Made by a program: the position numbers and the translations under genes. Under the pieces are notes generated by a model. That model saw nothing but the letters and a program-made list of their open reading frames with translations. It did not search any database and had not been told where the DNA came from. Shown here piece by piece: positions 25,946-34,994 of a stretch of 64,000 nucleotides of DNA (position 1 is the stretch's first letter; each line of letters begins with the position of its first letter). This DNA is from Cupriavidus sp. WGlv3 (GTDB taxonomy: Bacteria; Pseudomonadota; Gammaproteobacteria; Burkholderiales; Burkholderiaceae). The stretch lies in the NCBI RefSeq assembly GCF_023952475.1, contig NZ_JALHRX010000001.1, positions 671,391-735,390 on the forward strand, in the 5' to 3' direction.

Positions 25946-26725
25946 ATGCAGCAACAGGAACTCGTCGCCGCCCAGTTCGGCGCCACCGCCAGCGCCTATC
26001 TCACCAGCGCGGTCCACGCCAGCGGCGCGGACCTGCAGCAACTGAAGGACGAACTGGCCGCGCTGATTCCCGCGGCCAACCGCGCGCGCAGCCGCGTGCT
26101 CGACCTGGGCTGCGGCGCCGGCCATGCCAGCTTTGCCGCCGCAGCGGTGGCGGGCGAGGTGACCGCTTACGATCTGTCGGCCGACATGCTGGCGGTGGTC
26201 GAGGCCGCGGCGCGCGAGCGCGGGCTGGCCAATGTGCGCACCCGCCAGGGCGCGGCCGAGCAACTGCCGTTCGACGATGCCAGCTTCTGCGCCGTGGTGT
26301 CGCGCATGAGCGCGCACCACTGGCGCGACGTGCCGGCCGCGCTGGCCGAGATCCGCCGCGTGCTCAAGCCCGGCGGCAAGGTGGTGATGATCGACATCGC
26401 CGGCACGCCGGACCCGCTGCGCGATACCTGGCTGCAATCGGTCGAACTGCTGCGCGACCCTTCGCACGTGCGCGACTACACCCCGGCGGGCTGGCGCGCG
26501 ATGTTCGAAGCCGCCGGCTTTGCCGCGGAAGCGATTGCCGTCTCCGCAACCTGGCGCATCGGCATCGAGTTCGACAGCTGGGTGCAGCGCATGCGCACGC
26601 CGACGGTGGCGGTGGCCGCAATCCAGCACCTGTGGCAGGTGGCGCCCGCGGAAGTGCGCGAGCACTATCGCGTGCAGGACGACGGCAGCTTCGAGCTGGA
26701 AGCGGTGATGCTCACCGCGCGCTGA
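25946..26725 (+). CDS. class I SAM-dependent methyltransferase (UbiE/Methyltransf_11 type)
   Basis: A 259-residue methyltransferase. Motif I is VLDLGCGAGHASFAAA (residues ~50-65), the acidic residue after strand 2 is in AYDLSADML, and post-motif regions are AEQLPFDDASFCAVVSRMSAHHW and RVLKPGGKVVMIDI. This is a small-molecule methyltransferase of unknown substrate; the lack of ubiquinone operon context argues against UbiE itself. A strong AAAGGAG lies 9-10 bases before ATG 25946. It is divergent from the XRE-type regulator and convergent with a LysR gene. Confidence 0.87.
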   Translation: MQQQELVAAQFGATASAYLTSAVHASGADLQQLKDELAALIPAANRARSRVLDLGCGAGHASFAAAAVAGEVTAYDLSADMLAVVEAAARERGLANVRTRQGAAEQLPFDDASFCAVVSRMSAHHWRDVPAALAEIRRVLKPGGKVVMIDIAGTPDPLRDTWLQSVELLRDPSHVRDYTPAGWRAMFEAAGFAAEAIAVSATWRIGIEFDSWVQRMRTPTVAVAAIQHLWQVAPAEVREHYRVQDDGSFELEAVMLTAR

Positions 26726-26740
26726 CAGGAGCAAGCCCAC

Positions 26741-27658
26741 TCAGGCCGCGGCGCTGATCGTTGGCGCCTCGGCCCGCACGGTCAGGCGCCGCACCAGTTC
26801 CCACACCGCCGCCGCGGCCGGCGACAAGGAGCGGTCCTCGCGCCGCACCATGACGATGCTGCGTTCCTCGCACGGCACCAGCGGGCGCCACACCAGCGGC
26901 GACGCCGCCGGCAGGGGCAGCGAGAACGACGGCAGCACCGACGCGCCGATGCCGGCCTCGACCATGCCGAACACGCTGGCCGAATGGCCCAGTTCCTGCA
27001 CCACCTGCGGCACCACGCCATGGCGGCCGAACACGCGGTCGATCAGCGGCCGGCTGCCCGAGGCAAAGTCCAGCAGCACCAGCCGCATCCCATGCAGCGC
27101 CGACCACGGCACCGATTCCGCCTGCGCCAGCGGATGGTCGCGCCGGCAAACGAAGCAGAACGGGTCAGTTGCGACCGGCTCCACCAGCAGCCCATCGCGC
27201 ACCAGCGGGTCGATCAGCACGCCGAAGTCCACCGCGCCGGCGCGGACCTGCTCCAGCCCGTCGGCCTGGACGTTGTCGCGCACGGTCAGGCGGATCTCGG
27301 GATATTGCGCGGCGCAGGCGGCCACGTAGAGCGGCATCAGCCGGGCGGAGATGGTCGGCGCGCCGGCTATCACTACGCGACCGCGATAGCGCTCACCTAG
27401 CTGCCGCGTTTCTTCGAGGGTGTCGTCCAGTTGCCCGAGCAGCCGCTCCAGCGCCGGCGCCAGCGCATGGCCGGCCTCGGTCAGCACCACTTCGCGCGTG
27501 GTGCGGTCCAGCAGGCGCACGCCGAGCGCGTCTTCCAGCTCGGCAACGCCGCGGCTGACTGCCGGCTGGGTCAGTCCGACCGCGTCCGCGGCCCGGCTGA
27601 ATCCGCCACTGCTGGCCACGGCCAGGAACACGCGCAACTGGCGCAATGTGTAATTCAT
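26741..27658 (-). CDS. LysR-family transcriptional regulator
   Basis: A 305-residue LTTR. The N-terminal helix-turn-helix is MNYTLRQLRVFLAVASSGGFSRAADAVGLTQPAVSRGVAELE. The effector domain starts at YRGRVVIAGAPTISARLMP. The gene is divergent from the SLC10A7-like transporter at 27763 with 104 bases between starts. In that interval lies an imperfect dyad suitable for an LTTR (27671-27689), which suggests the regulator controls the transporter and itself. The effector is unknown. Confidence 0.9.
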   Translation of the reverse strand: MNYTLRQLRVFLAVASSGGFSRAADAVGLTQPAVSRGVAELEDALGVRLLDRTTREVVLTEAGHALAPALERLLGQLDDTLEETRQLGERYRGRVVIAGAPTISARLMPLYVAACAAQYPEIRLTVRDNVQADGLEQVRAGAVDFGVLIDPLVRDGLLVEPVATDPFCFVCRRDHPLAQAESVPWSALHGMRLVLLDFASGSRPLIDRVFGRHGVVPQVVQELGHSASVFGMVEAGIGASVLPSFSLPLPAASPLVWRPLVPCEERSIVMVRREDRSLSPAAAAVWELVRRLTVRAEAPTISAAA

Positions 27659-27670
27659 GCAACAAATGGA

Positions 27671-27689
27671 TAAATAGATTCTATAAATG
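27671..27689. promoter_or_regulatory. candidate LysR-type operator
   Basis: ATAAATAGATTCTATAAAT is an AT-rich, near-perfect dyad within an otherwise GC-rich sequence, 13 bases upstream of the LysR start and ~75 bases upstream of the transporter. Position and symmetry fit an LTTR recognition site for the divergent pair. Confidence 0.5.
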
Positions 27690-27762
27690 AATTTGCATTC
27701 TAGACCCGGCTAGCGTCCAATACTAGGCAAAACCCTAACATCGCAAGATTTCACCCGCAGTC

Positions 27763-28788
27763 ATGTCCCGTATCGTCCGCAATCTCAAAAAGCTCTATGA
27801 CCTGATCGACGGCTTTGTGCTCGTCATGCTGACCGCCATCGCCATCGCGCTGGCCGCGCCCGAACTCGGCACCGGCGACGGCCCGCTGCAACTCGGCGTG
27901 GTCACCAGCCTGGGCGTGGCGCTGGTGTTCTTCCTGCACGGCGCGGCGCTGTCGCGCGACAAGCTGGTGGCCGGCGCCAAGCACTGGCGCCTGCATGTGT
28001 TCGTGCAGGTCTTCACCTATGTGGTGTTCCCGGTGGTGGGCGCGCTGCTGATGCTGTCGCTGCGCAATACGCTGCCGGCCGACCTGCTGCTGGGGGTGTT
28101 CTTCCTGTGCGCGCTGCCGTCCACGGTGTCGTCGTCGGTGGCCATGACCTCGATGGCGCGCGGCAATGTCTCGGGCGCGATCTTCAACGCCACCATCTCG
28201 GGCCTGATCGGCATGCTGGTGACGCCGCTGCTGATGGGGCTGGTGATCAGCGCCAGCGGCGCCTCGATGCCGCTGGGCAAGGCGCTGACCGGCGTGGCGT
28301 TGCAACTGCTGCTGCCGTTCGCGCTGGGGCAGTTGCTGCGCCCGCTGATCGGCAGCTGGCTGGCCAAGAAGAAGCACATCACCAACAAGATCGACCGCGG
28401 CGTGATCGTGCTGATCGTCTACTCGTCGTTCTGCGACGCCACCGCCGAAGGCCTGTGGCACCAGTACCAGTGGCAGACCATCGGCGCGGTGATGGGCATC
28501 GCCGCGGTGCTGCTGTTCGTGGTGCTGGGCTTCACCACGCTGACCGCGCGCCGCCTGGGCTTTTCGGTGGAGGACGAGATCACCGCGGTGTTCTGCGGCT
28601 CGAAGAAGAGCCTGGCCAACGGCATCCCGATGGCCAAGATCCTGTTTGCCGGTCATCCGGCGCTGGGCCTGCTGGTGCTGCCGCTGATGGTCTATCACCA
28701 GCTGCAGCTGATCGTCTGCTCGGTGATCGCGTCGCGCTATGCCAACCGCGATGCGTTGCTGGAGGACCAGGCCACGGCACGGGCCTGA
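27763..28788 (+). CDS. bile acid:sodium symporter family protein (SLC10A7-like)
   Basis: A 341-residue integral membrane protein with about nine or ten hydrophobic helices. It belongs to the SBF-like/SLC10A7 group: FVLVMLTAIAIALAAPELG at the N-terminus, FFLHGAALSRDKLVAG, FFLCALPSTVSSSVAMTSMARGN, and FCGSKKSLANGIPMAKILF near the C-terminus. Such proteins move organic anions with sodium, though bacterial substrates are mostly unknown. It is divergent from a LysR regulator and is followed by a strong bidirectional terminator. Confidence 0.88.
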   Translation: MSRIVRNLKKLYDLIDGFVLVMLTAIAIALAAPELGTGDGPLQLGVVTSLGVALVFFLHGAALSRDKLVAGAKHWRLHVFVQVFTYVVFPVVGALLMLSLRNTLPADLLLGVFFLCALPSTVSSSVAMTSMARGNVSGAIFNATISGLIGMLVTPLLMGLVISASGASMPLGKALTGVALQLLLPFALGQLLRPLIGSWLAKKKHITNKIDRGVIVLIVYSSFCDATAEGLWHQYQWQTIGAVMGIAAVLLFVVLGFTTLTARRLGFSVEDEITAVFCGSKKSLANGIPMAKILFAGHPALGLLVLPLMVYHQLQLIVCSVIASRYANRDALLEDQATARA

Positions 28789-28802
28789 AGCACGCGCCCA
28801 TG

Positions 28803-28841
28803 AAAAAAACCGGACATGCCCTGGGGCATGTCCGGTTTTTT
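28803..28841. terminator. bidirectional terminator between the transporter and amiC
   Basis: A 13-base-pair perfect stem (28809-28821 with 28824-28836; two-base loop) is flanked by an A tract on the left and a T tract on the right. It lies between the convergent SLC10A7-like and amiC genes and can serve both. Confidence 0.95.
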
Positions 28842-28866
28842 CTGTGCCCGCCGCCTGCGCGGCGGA

Positions 28867-30381
28867 TCAGACCGACGGATTCTTCGACAGCGGCGGATTG
28901 CGCGCGAAGTACGAGCGGATGCCTTTCAGGATGGCATTGGCCAGCTGTTCCTGGTGCGCGTTGTCGTTGAGCTTGCGCTCCTCTTCCGGATTGCTGATGA
29001 AGGCGGTCTCGATCAGGATCGACGGGATGTCCGGCGCCTTCAGCACCGCAAACCCGGCCTGTTCGACACGGGCCTTGTGCAGCTTGTTGATGCCGCCGAT
29101 CTCGCCCAGCACCGCCTTGCCCACCAGCAGGCTGTCGTTGATCTGCGCGGTGGTCGACAGGTCCAGCAGCACGCGCGCCACCTGCGCATCCTTGTTGCCC
29201 ATGTTGGCGCCGCCGATCAGGTCGGAGGCGTTTTCCTTGTTGGCCAGCCAGCGCGCCGCGGTACTGGACGCGCCGCGCTCGGACAGCGCGAACACCGACG
29301 CGCCGCGCGCCTCGGGCGACAGGAAGGCATCGGCGTGGATCGACACGAACAGGTCGGCCTGCACCCGGCGCGCCTTCTGCACGCGCACGTTCAGCGGCAC
29401 GAAGAAATCGGCGTCGCGCGTCATCATCGCGCGCATATTGGGCTGGGCATCGATCTTGGCGCGCAGCCGGTGCGCGATCTGCAGCACCACGTCCTTCTCG
29501 CGCGAGCCGGCCGCCCCGATCGCGCCCGGGTCTTCGCCGCCATGGCCGGGGTCGATCGCCACGGTCAGCAGGCGGCGCATCTTGAATGGACGCTCGGCGG
29601 TGGGATTGTCGCGCGCCACCGGCGGCACCACGGGCGCATTCGGGGCCGGCACCGGCGGCACCGGTGCCGTGGACGGTGTCGAGGGCCGTGGCCGGGCCGC
29701 GGCCACCGGCGGCGGCGCGGTGGTGGGCGGCACCTCGCCCTTCTCGTCGAAGCGGCGCACCAGCGCGCCAATGGCATCTTCCTCGGCGCCGGCCGGGGCG
29801 CCGGCGATGCCTTCCGCGCCCGGCGCCGGGTCGGAGGTGGCAAAGCGGCGCTGCTTTTCCTCGGTGTCGCGCACCAGCTTCCACAGCGGGTCGGGCGGGT
29901 TGACCGGGTACAGGTCGAACACCAGCCGGTTGCGGTAGCTGCCGATGGGCGCCAGCGTGAACACCTGCGGCGCCACGTTTTCCTTCAGGTCGAACACCAT
30001 GCGGACCACGCGCGGGCGGTTCTGGCCGACGCGCACGGTCTGGATATACGGGTCGTTCGGGGTGATCTTGGCCACCAGCTCGCGCAGCGTGGGCGACAGG
30101 TCGAGGCCGTCGATGTCCACCACCAGCCGGTCGGGGTCGCGGATCATCTGGTGCGCCGCGGCCAGCGGCGTATCGGATTCGATGGTGACGCGGGTGTAGT
30201 CCTCGGCCGGCCACACGCGCACCGCGACGATGCCGGCGCCGAACGCGATCTGCGGACCGGCCAGCGTCAGCACGGCGGTGCCGGCGCCCAGCTTCAGCGC
30301 CTGCGCCATCCATTTGCGGCGCGCCTGCAGCAGGCCGTCGGGTCCATCGGGGCGGTCGGTGGCAAGTCGCTTGATCAGCAT
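28867..30381 (-). CDS. amiC: N-acetylmuramoyl-L-alanine amidase (AmiC type)
   Basis: A 504-residue periplasmic amidase that cuts the bond between MurNAc and L-Ala during septum splitting. The N-terminus has a twin-arginine-type signal (ARRKWMAQALKLGAGTAVLTLA, residues ~20-41). An AMIN domain (~50-150) targets the septal wall. A Pro-rich linker (~190-260) leads to the Amidase_3 domain, which starts TVAIDPGHGGEDPGAIG with the zinc His and includes SIHADAF and IPSILIETAFISNPEEE with the catalytic Glu. E. coli AmiC also uses Tat. Its start overlaps the tsaE end by seven bases, implying coupling. Confidence 0.94.
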   Translation of the reverse strand: MLIKRLATDRPDGPDGLLQARRKWMAQALKLGAGTAVLTLAGPQIAFGAGIVAVRVWPAEDYTRVTIESDTPLAAAHQMIRDPDRLVVDIDGLDLSPTLRELVAKITPNDPYIQTVRVGQNRPRVVRMVFDLKENVAPQVFTLAPIGSYRNRLVFDLYPVNPPDPLWKLVRDTEEKQRRFATSDPAPGAEGIAGAPAGAEEDAIGALVRRFDEKGEVPPTTAPPPVAAARPRPSTPSTAPVPPVPAPNAPVVPPVARDNPTAERPFKMRRLLTVAIDPGHGGEDPGAIGAAGSREKDVVLQIAHRLRAKIDAQPNMRAMMTRDADFFVPLNVRVQKARRVQADLFVSIHADAFLSPEARGASVFALSERGASSTAARWLANKENASDLIGGANMGNKDAQVARVLLDLSTTAQINDSLLVGKAVLGEIGGINKLHKARVEQAGFAVLKAPDIPSILIETAFISNPEEERKLNDNAHQEQLANAILKGIRSYFARNPPLSKNPSV

Positions 30382-30887
30382 GCGTTCAGCAAGGTAAGTC
30401 CAGTGGGAGTATAGGCGCGCAGCGTCGCGATCCGCCGCTCGCCGGCGTCATCGGCGCCGGCCATGTCCGATTGGAGCAACACGTGCAGGTCGGGTTCCCC
30501 CAGCAGGCGCCCGGCCTTTTCCGGCCACTCGACCAGATTGAAGGCCGGTTCGGCGAAGCAGTCGCGAAAACCCGCGTCGAGCCACTCTTCGGGATCGGCA
30601 AAGCGGTACAGATCGAAGTGGTAGACCGTCAGCGGCGAGCCGTCGGCGCGCGCGACATCATAGGGCTCGCACAGCGTATAGGTGGGGCTGCGGACCTTGC
30701 CCGCATGACCCAGCGCGCGCAGCACGGCGCGCGACAGCGTGGTCTTGCCGGCGCCCAGGTCGCCGGACAGCTGCACGTGCACCGTGCGCGGCGGCATCGC
30801 CTGCACGGCGGCGGCCAGCGCGGCGCCCAGGCGCGCGGTGGCGGCTTCGTCGGGCAGCGTCAGGGTGCGTTGTTCGAGCAAGGGCAT
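30375..30887 (-). CDS. tsaE: tRNA threonylcarbamoyladenosine biosynthesis ATPase
   Basis: A 170-residue P-loop ATPase of the TsaBDE complex that makes t6A37 in ANN-decoding tRNAs. Walker A is GDLGAGKTT (42-50). The family motifs SPTYTLCEPY, HFDLYRF and LVEWPEKAG are clear. ATG 30887 matches the usual length. It overlaps the downstream amiC by seven bases. Its start is 16 bases from the divergent queG start, so each promoter must lie in the other gene or in this short gap. tsaC is also in the window (57279-58268). Confidence 0.95.
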   Translation of the reverse strand: MPLLEQRTLTLPDEAATARLGAALAAAVQAMPPRTVHVQLSGDLGAGKTTLSRAVLRALGHAGKVRSPTYTLCEPYDVARADGSPLTVYHFDLYRFADPEEWLDAGFRDCFAEPAFNLVEWPEKAGRLLGEPDLHVLLQSDMAGADDAGERRIATLRAYTPTGLTLLNAC

Positions 30888-30903
30888 TGCGTACAATTCA
30901 GGA

Positions 30904-32118
30904 ATGATCGACCGAGTCGCCCCCGGGCAGGCGGATGCGCCGCCCACACCAGTACCAGACACCAGCGGCCACGCGGCCGCGGGCCCGGGGGAGCTTGCGG
31001 CGCTGGCCGAGTCGATCCGCGCATGGGGCGCGGCGCTGGGCTTTGCCTCAGTGCGCATCGCCGATGTCGACCTCGCGCACGCCGAGCCGGGACTGCTGGC
31101 ATGGCTGGCGCAGGGCTACCACGGCGACATGGATTATATGGCCAACCACGGCCTGCGGCGCGCCCGTCCGGCCGAACTGGTGCCCGGCACGGTGCGCGCG
31201 ATCGTGGCGCGCATGCCCTATGTCCCGGTCGCCGGCGCGCACGCGCAGGCCGCCGACTGGCGCCGCCACGAGCTGGCGCGCCTCGACGACCCGGCCACCG
31301 CGGTGGTGTCGCTGTACGCACGCGGACGCGACTACCACAAGGTGCTGCGCAGCCGCCTGCAGCAACTGGCCAGCCGGATCGAGGCCGAGATCGGCAAGTT
31401 CGGCTACCGCGTCTTTACCGATTCGGCCCCGGTGATGGAAGTGGCGCTGGCCAGCCAGGGCGGACTGGGCTGGCGCGGCAAGCATACGCTGCTGCTGGAC
31501 CGCGACGGCGGCTCGATGTTCTTCCTCGGCGAGATCCTGGTCGACATCCCGCTGCCCACCGATCCGCCCGAGTCGGGCCATTGCGGCAGCTGCCACCGCT
31601 GCCTGGACATCTGCCCCACGCGCGCCATCGTCGCGCCCTATCGGCTCGATGCGCGCCGCTGCATTTCCTACCTCACCATCGAGCACAAGGGGGCGATCCC
31701 GGTGGAATTCCGCGCGCCGATGGGCAACCGCGTCTACGGCTGCGACGACTGCCAGCTGGCGTGCCCATGGAACAAGTTCGCGCACGTGGCCACGGTGCCG
31801 GACTTCGACGTGCGCAATGGCCTGGACGCACCCGACATGGTGGCGCTGTTCCAATGGACCGAAGCGGAATTCAACCAGCGCCTCGAGGGCAGCCCGATTC
31901 GCCGCATCGGCCATGAGCGCTGGCTGCGCAACCTGGCGGTGGGACTGGGCAACAGCCTGCGCACGGCACTGTCGGGCTCGCGCGCCGAGGACGCGGCACT
32001 GGCCGCGCGCATTCGCGGCGCACTGCTGGCGCGGCGCGAGACCGCCACCCCCATGGTGCAGGAACATATCGACTGGGCCCTGGCGCAAGGCGGCCCGCCG
32101 GCGCAACGGGCCGGCTGA
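30904..32118 (+). CDS. queG: epoxyqueuosine reductase
   Basis: A 404-residue cobalamin- and Fe-S-dependent enzyme that reduces epoxyqueuosine to queuosine in tRNA. Landmarks are YHGDMDYMANH near the start, SLYARGRDYHKVLR, FTDSAPVMEVALASQGGLGWRGKHTLLL, and two ferredoxin-like clusters: HCGSCHRCLDICPTRAI and YGCDDCQLACPW. The C-terminal WLRNLAVGLGN is part of the HEAT-like tail. ATG 30904 was selected because the family begins close to there. It is divergent from tsaE, another tRNA-modification gene. Confidence 0.95.
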   Translation: MIDRVAPGQADAPPTPVPDTSGHAAAGPGELAALAESIRAWGAALGFASVRIADVDLAHAEPGLLAWLAQGYHGDMDYMANHGLRRARPAELVPGTVRAIVARMPYVPVAGAHAQAADWRRHELARLDDPATAVVSLYARGRDYHKVLRSRLQQLASRIEAEIGKFGYRVFTDSAPVMEVALASQGGLGWRGKHTLLLDRDGGSMFFLGEILVDIPLPTDPPESGHCGSCHRCLDICPTRAIVAPYRLDARRCISYLTIEHKGAIPVEFRAPMGNRVYGCDDCQLACPWNKFAHVATVPDFDVRNGLDAPDMVALFQWTEAEFNQRLEGSPIRRIGHERWLRNLAVGLGNSLRTALSGSRAEDAALAARIRGALLARRETATPMVQEHIDWALAQGGPPAQRAG

Positions 32119-32139
32119 ACTCCCACCTTCCCGGTCAGC

Positions 32140-33033
32140 TCAGCTCACCAGCGCCAGCCACAGCGGCGTGGTGACGATCGCCGCCACCGTCATCAGCGAG
32201 ATCGTCGCCGCCACCATCGGCCCGTTGCCGCCCATGCGCACGGCCAGGATGTAGGCGCTGGAGGCGGTCGGCAGCGAGGCGTACAGCACCACGATCTGGT
32301 ATTGCAGCGCGGTCAGCGGCAGGTGCCGCCCCACCAGCCAGGCCACGCACGGCATCGCCAGCAGCTTGACCCCGGTCCACCACGCCACCGGCCCGGCGGT
32401 GCCGGTGGCGCCGCTCACCTGCAGCCCGGCGCCCACCGTCATCAGGCCCAGCGCGGTCGACGCCGAGCCCAGCCGGTTCAGCGTCATGCCCAGCACCTCG
32501 GGCGCGTGCAACCCCATCAGGTTGGTCGCCAGGCCGCCCGCGGTGGCCAGGATCAGCGGGTTGCGCGCCAGCTCCTTCCACAGCGCGGCCTGGCCATGCC
32601 GGGCCAGCGCCCACACCGCCGCCACGTTGCACAGCGGCACGGTGCAGCCGACGATCACCGCCATCAGCGCCAGCCCTTCGGACCCGCCCAGCCGCGCGGC
32701 CAGCGCCAGCCCGATATAGGAATTGAAGCGGAACGCGGTCTGCAGCCCCGAGGCAAAGCTGACCGGGTCCGGGCGCAGCACCCATTTGACGGCGTAGCCG
32801 CCGGCCAGGCCGGTGGCCAGCACCAGCAGCGCCAGCCCCAGCATGGCCGAAGTCGACGAGAAATCGAGCACCGCGGTATTGGTCGACTGCAGCAGCAGCG
32901 CCGGGAACAGCACGAAGTAGACCAGCCGCTCCACCCCGCCCCAGAAGGCGCGGTCGAAGGGGGAATAGCGCACCAGCAGCCAGCCGATCAGGATCAGGCT
33001 GAAGTCCGGGACCAGCAGGAGGGCGGAAGACAT
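32140..33033 (-). CDS. AEC-family (auxin efflux carrier type) transporter
   Basis: A 297-residue membrane protein with about ten helices in the AEC/BART fold (LLLVPDFSLILIGWLLVRY; LVYFVLFPALLLQSTNTA; LQTAFRFNSYIGLALAARLGG; PTASSAYILAVRMGGNGPMVAATISLMTVAAIVTTPLWLALV). Bacterial relatives export or import carboxylates such as malonate or malate; the substrate is not predictable here. It is convergent with queG (21 bases between stops) and divergent from the chalcone-isomerase-like gene. Confidence 0.88.
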   Translation of the reverse strand: MSSALLLVPDFSLILIGWLLVRYSPFDRAFWGGVERLVYFVLFPALLLQSTNTAVLDFSSTSAMLGLALLVLATGLAGGYAVKWVLRPDPVSFASGLQTAFRFNSYIGLALAARLGGSEGLALMAVIVGCTVPLCNVAAVWALARHGQAALWKELARNPLILATAGGLATNLMGLHAPEVLGMTLNRLGSASTALGLMTVGAGLQVSGATGTAGPVAWWTGVKLLAMPCVAWLVGRHLPLTALQYQIVVLYASLPTASSAYILAVRMGGNGPMVAATISLMTVAAIVTTPLWLALVS

Positions 33034-33213
33034 CTAGGGTTGTTGTTGTGGTGGCAGTGGCATGGCGCGGCACTGCCCGGGCAGCCGTCGCACAGAAACA
33101 GCGGCGGGAGAGATAACGGCAAAACCGCCGGAATGTGCAGACTAGGGCAGATACGGATAGGTATTCTTCCAGATTTCGGGCAGCATGGCATGCCAAGTTG
33201 TACGTCTGCCGCC

Positions 33214-33897
33214 ATGTTGTCCCGCATCCGTTCCGCGCGCCTGCGCGTGGACACCCTCCTCCGCTCCCGACTCAGCCCTGGCCGCTGCCCTGGCTTCGGG
33301 CCGGGCCGCCGCCTGCGCCTGGCCGTCGTGCTGGCGGCGCTCGGCGCCGCGGCCGTGGTGCATGCCGTGCCGGGGCCGGCGCGCGCGGTCGAGATCGCCG
33401 GCGTGCGTTTCGACGACGCGGCGCGCGTGGGCGGCAAGGAACTGCAGCTCAATGGCGCGGCCCTGCGCACCGGCTTCCTGACCAAGGGCTACGTGGCCGC
33501 GCTGTACCTGGAGGAAAAGGCCCGCAACGCGGCCGTGGTACTCGGCACGCCGGGCGCCAAGCGGCTACAGTTACGCATCCTGCGCGAGACCGAACCGCCG
33601 GCGGTGGTGCGCGCGATCCGCCAGGGCATGCGCAACAACCACAGCGAGGCGCAGATGCAGGCGCTGGCGGCGCGGCTGGTACAGTTCGAGCGCACCCTGG
33701 GCGAGATCGGCACCGCGCACAAGGGCGATGTCATCAACCTGGATTTTTCCCCGCAAACGGGGACGGTCGTCGCCATCAACGGCACGCCGCGCGGCCGGCC
33801 GATTCCCGGCGAAGACTTTTACCAGGCCCTGCTGCGGGTGTTCCTGGGCGAACGCCCGGTCGACGCCGGCGTCAAGCGCGGCCTGCTGGGCGGCTGA
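33214..33897 (+). CDS. secreted chalcone-isomerase-like protein
   Basis: A 227-residue protein of the bacterial chalcone-isomerase-like family. A long basic N-terminus leads to a signal-type hydrophobic segment (LRLAVVLAALGAAAVVHAV). The family core is EIAGVRFDDAARVGGKELQLNGAALRTGFLTKGYVAALYLEE, with PGAKRLQLRILRE and GDVINLDFSPQTGTVVAINGTPRG. It is probably periplasmic. Bacterial members lack proven isomerase activity and their function is unknown. The start is uncertain: ATG 33214 is given, ATG 33190 is also in frame, and both make the signal n-region unusually long. Confidence 0.78.
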   Translation: MLSRIRSARLRVDTLLRSRLSPGRCPGFGPGRRLRLAVVLAALGAAAVVHAVPGPARAVEIAGVRFDDAARVGGKELQLNGAALRTGFLTKGYVAALYLEEKARNAAVVLGTPGAKRLQLRILRETEPPAVVRAIRQGMRNNHSEAQMQALAARLVQFERTLGEIGTAHKGDVINLDFSPQTGTVVAINGTPRGRPIPGEDFYQALLRVFLGERPVDAGVKRGLLGG

Positions 33898-34000
33898 TCC
33901 AGATTACGCTGCCGGCGCACCGCCCGACCTGTGGCACTGCGACGGTTTTTTTGCTTCCGGGCGGCACCCTGCCCGGATTTCTGACGGGAGACATGATCTC

Positions 34001-34969
34001 ATGCAAGCTGGCAAACTCGCACTGACCCTGGCCCTGGCGGCCGCCGCCACCGCGGCGCAAGCCCAGAGCTACCCCACCAAGCCGATCCGCCTGATCATTC
34101 CGTTCGCCCCCGGCGGCACCACCGACATCGTCGGCCGTGGCGCGGCGGACCAGATGAGCCGCATCCTGGGCCAGCCGGTGGTGGTGGAAAACCGCGCCGG
34201 CGGGGGCGGTTCGATCGGCGCCGACGCCATCGCCAAGGCCGCGCCGGACGGCTACACCATCGGCATCTCGACGGTCTCGACCATGGCCGTGAACCCGGCC
34301 TGCAACCCCAAGCTGTCGTACGACCCGATCAAGGACTTCAAGCCCATCACCAACCTGGCCAACGTGGCCAACGTGATCGCGGTGAACCCGAACTTCCCGG
34401 CCAAGGACTACAAGGAGTTCCTGGCCGTGCTGAAGGCCAACCCGGGCAAGTATTCGTACGCGTCGTCGGGCACCTGCGGCTTCGGCCACATGCTGGGCGA
34501 GCAGTTCAAGGTCTCGACCAAGACCTTCATGGTCCATATCCCGTACCGCGGCGCGGGCCCGGCACTGAACGACGTGCTGGCCGGCCAGGTGCCGATCATG
34601 GTCGACAACCTGCCGTCGTCGATGCCCTACATCAAGGCCAACAAGCTGCGACCGATCGTGGTGGCCTGGAACAAGCGCCTGGAGTCGCTGCCCAATGTGC
34701 CGACCTTCGCCGAAATGGGCCTGAAGGAGCCGAACGATCCGGCCTGGTACGGCCTGGTGGCGCCGGCCGGCACGCCTGACGACGTCATCAAGAAGCTCAA
34801 CGAAGCCGCGGTCAAGGCCCTGCAGGACAAGGACTTCCAGCAGCGCCTGCGCACCGCCGGCGCCGAGCCGTCGGGCAATACGCCGGCGCAGCACGCGGCC
34901 GAGATCAAGAAGGAATTCGACAAGATGAAGAACCTGGTCAAGGTGCAGAACATCAAGCTGGAGCAGTAA
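34001..34969 (+). CDS. Bug/TctC-family periplasmic binding protein (orphan)
   Basis: A 322-residue Bug receptor. A signal peptide (QAGKLALTLALAAAATAAQA) is followed by QSYPTKPIRLIIPFAPGGTTDIVGR and VVENRAGGGGSIGADAIAKA. Two cysteines (NPACNP and SGTCGFG) are unusual for this family and might form a disulfide. No transporter membrane genes are adjacent; its neighbours are a chalcone-isomerase-like gene and ogt. The ligand is probably a carboxylate or aromatic acid. A GGGAG lies upstream of ATG 34001, and a terminator follows. Confidence 0.9.
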   Translation: MQAGKLALTLALAAAATAAQAQSYPTKPIRLIIPFAPGGTTDIVGRGAADQMSRILGQPVVVENRAGGGGSIGADAIAKAAPDGYTIGISTVSTMAVNPACNPKLSYDPIKDFKPITNLANVANVIAVNPNFPAKDYKEFLAVLKANPGKYSYASSGTCGFGHMLGEQFKVSTKTFMVHIPYRGAGPALNDVLAGQVPIMVDNLPSSMPYIKANKLRPIVVAWNKRLESLPNVPTFAEMGLKEPNDPAWYGLVAPAGTPDDVIKKLNEAAVKALQDKDFQQRLRTAGAEPSGNTPAQHAAEIKKEFDKMKNLVKVQNIKLEQ

Positions 34970-34994
34970 TCCGGCCGGTGTGACACCAACCGCC

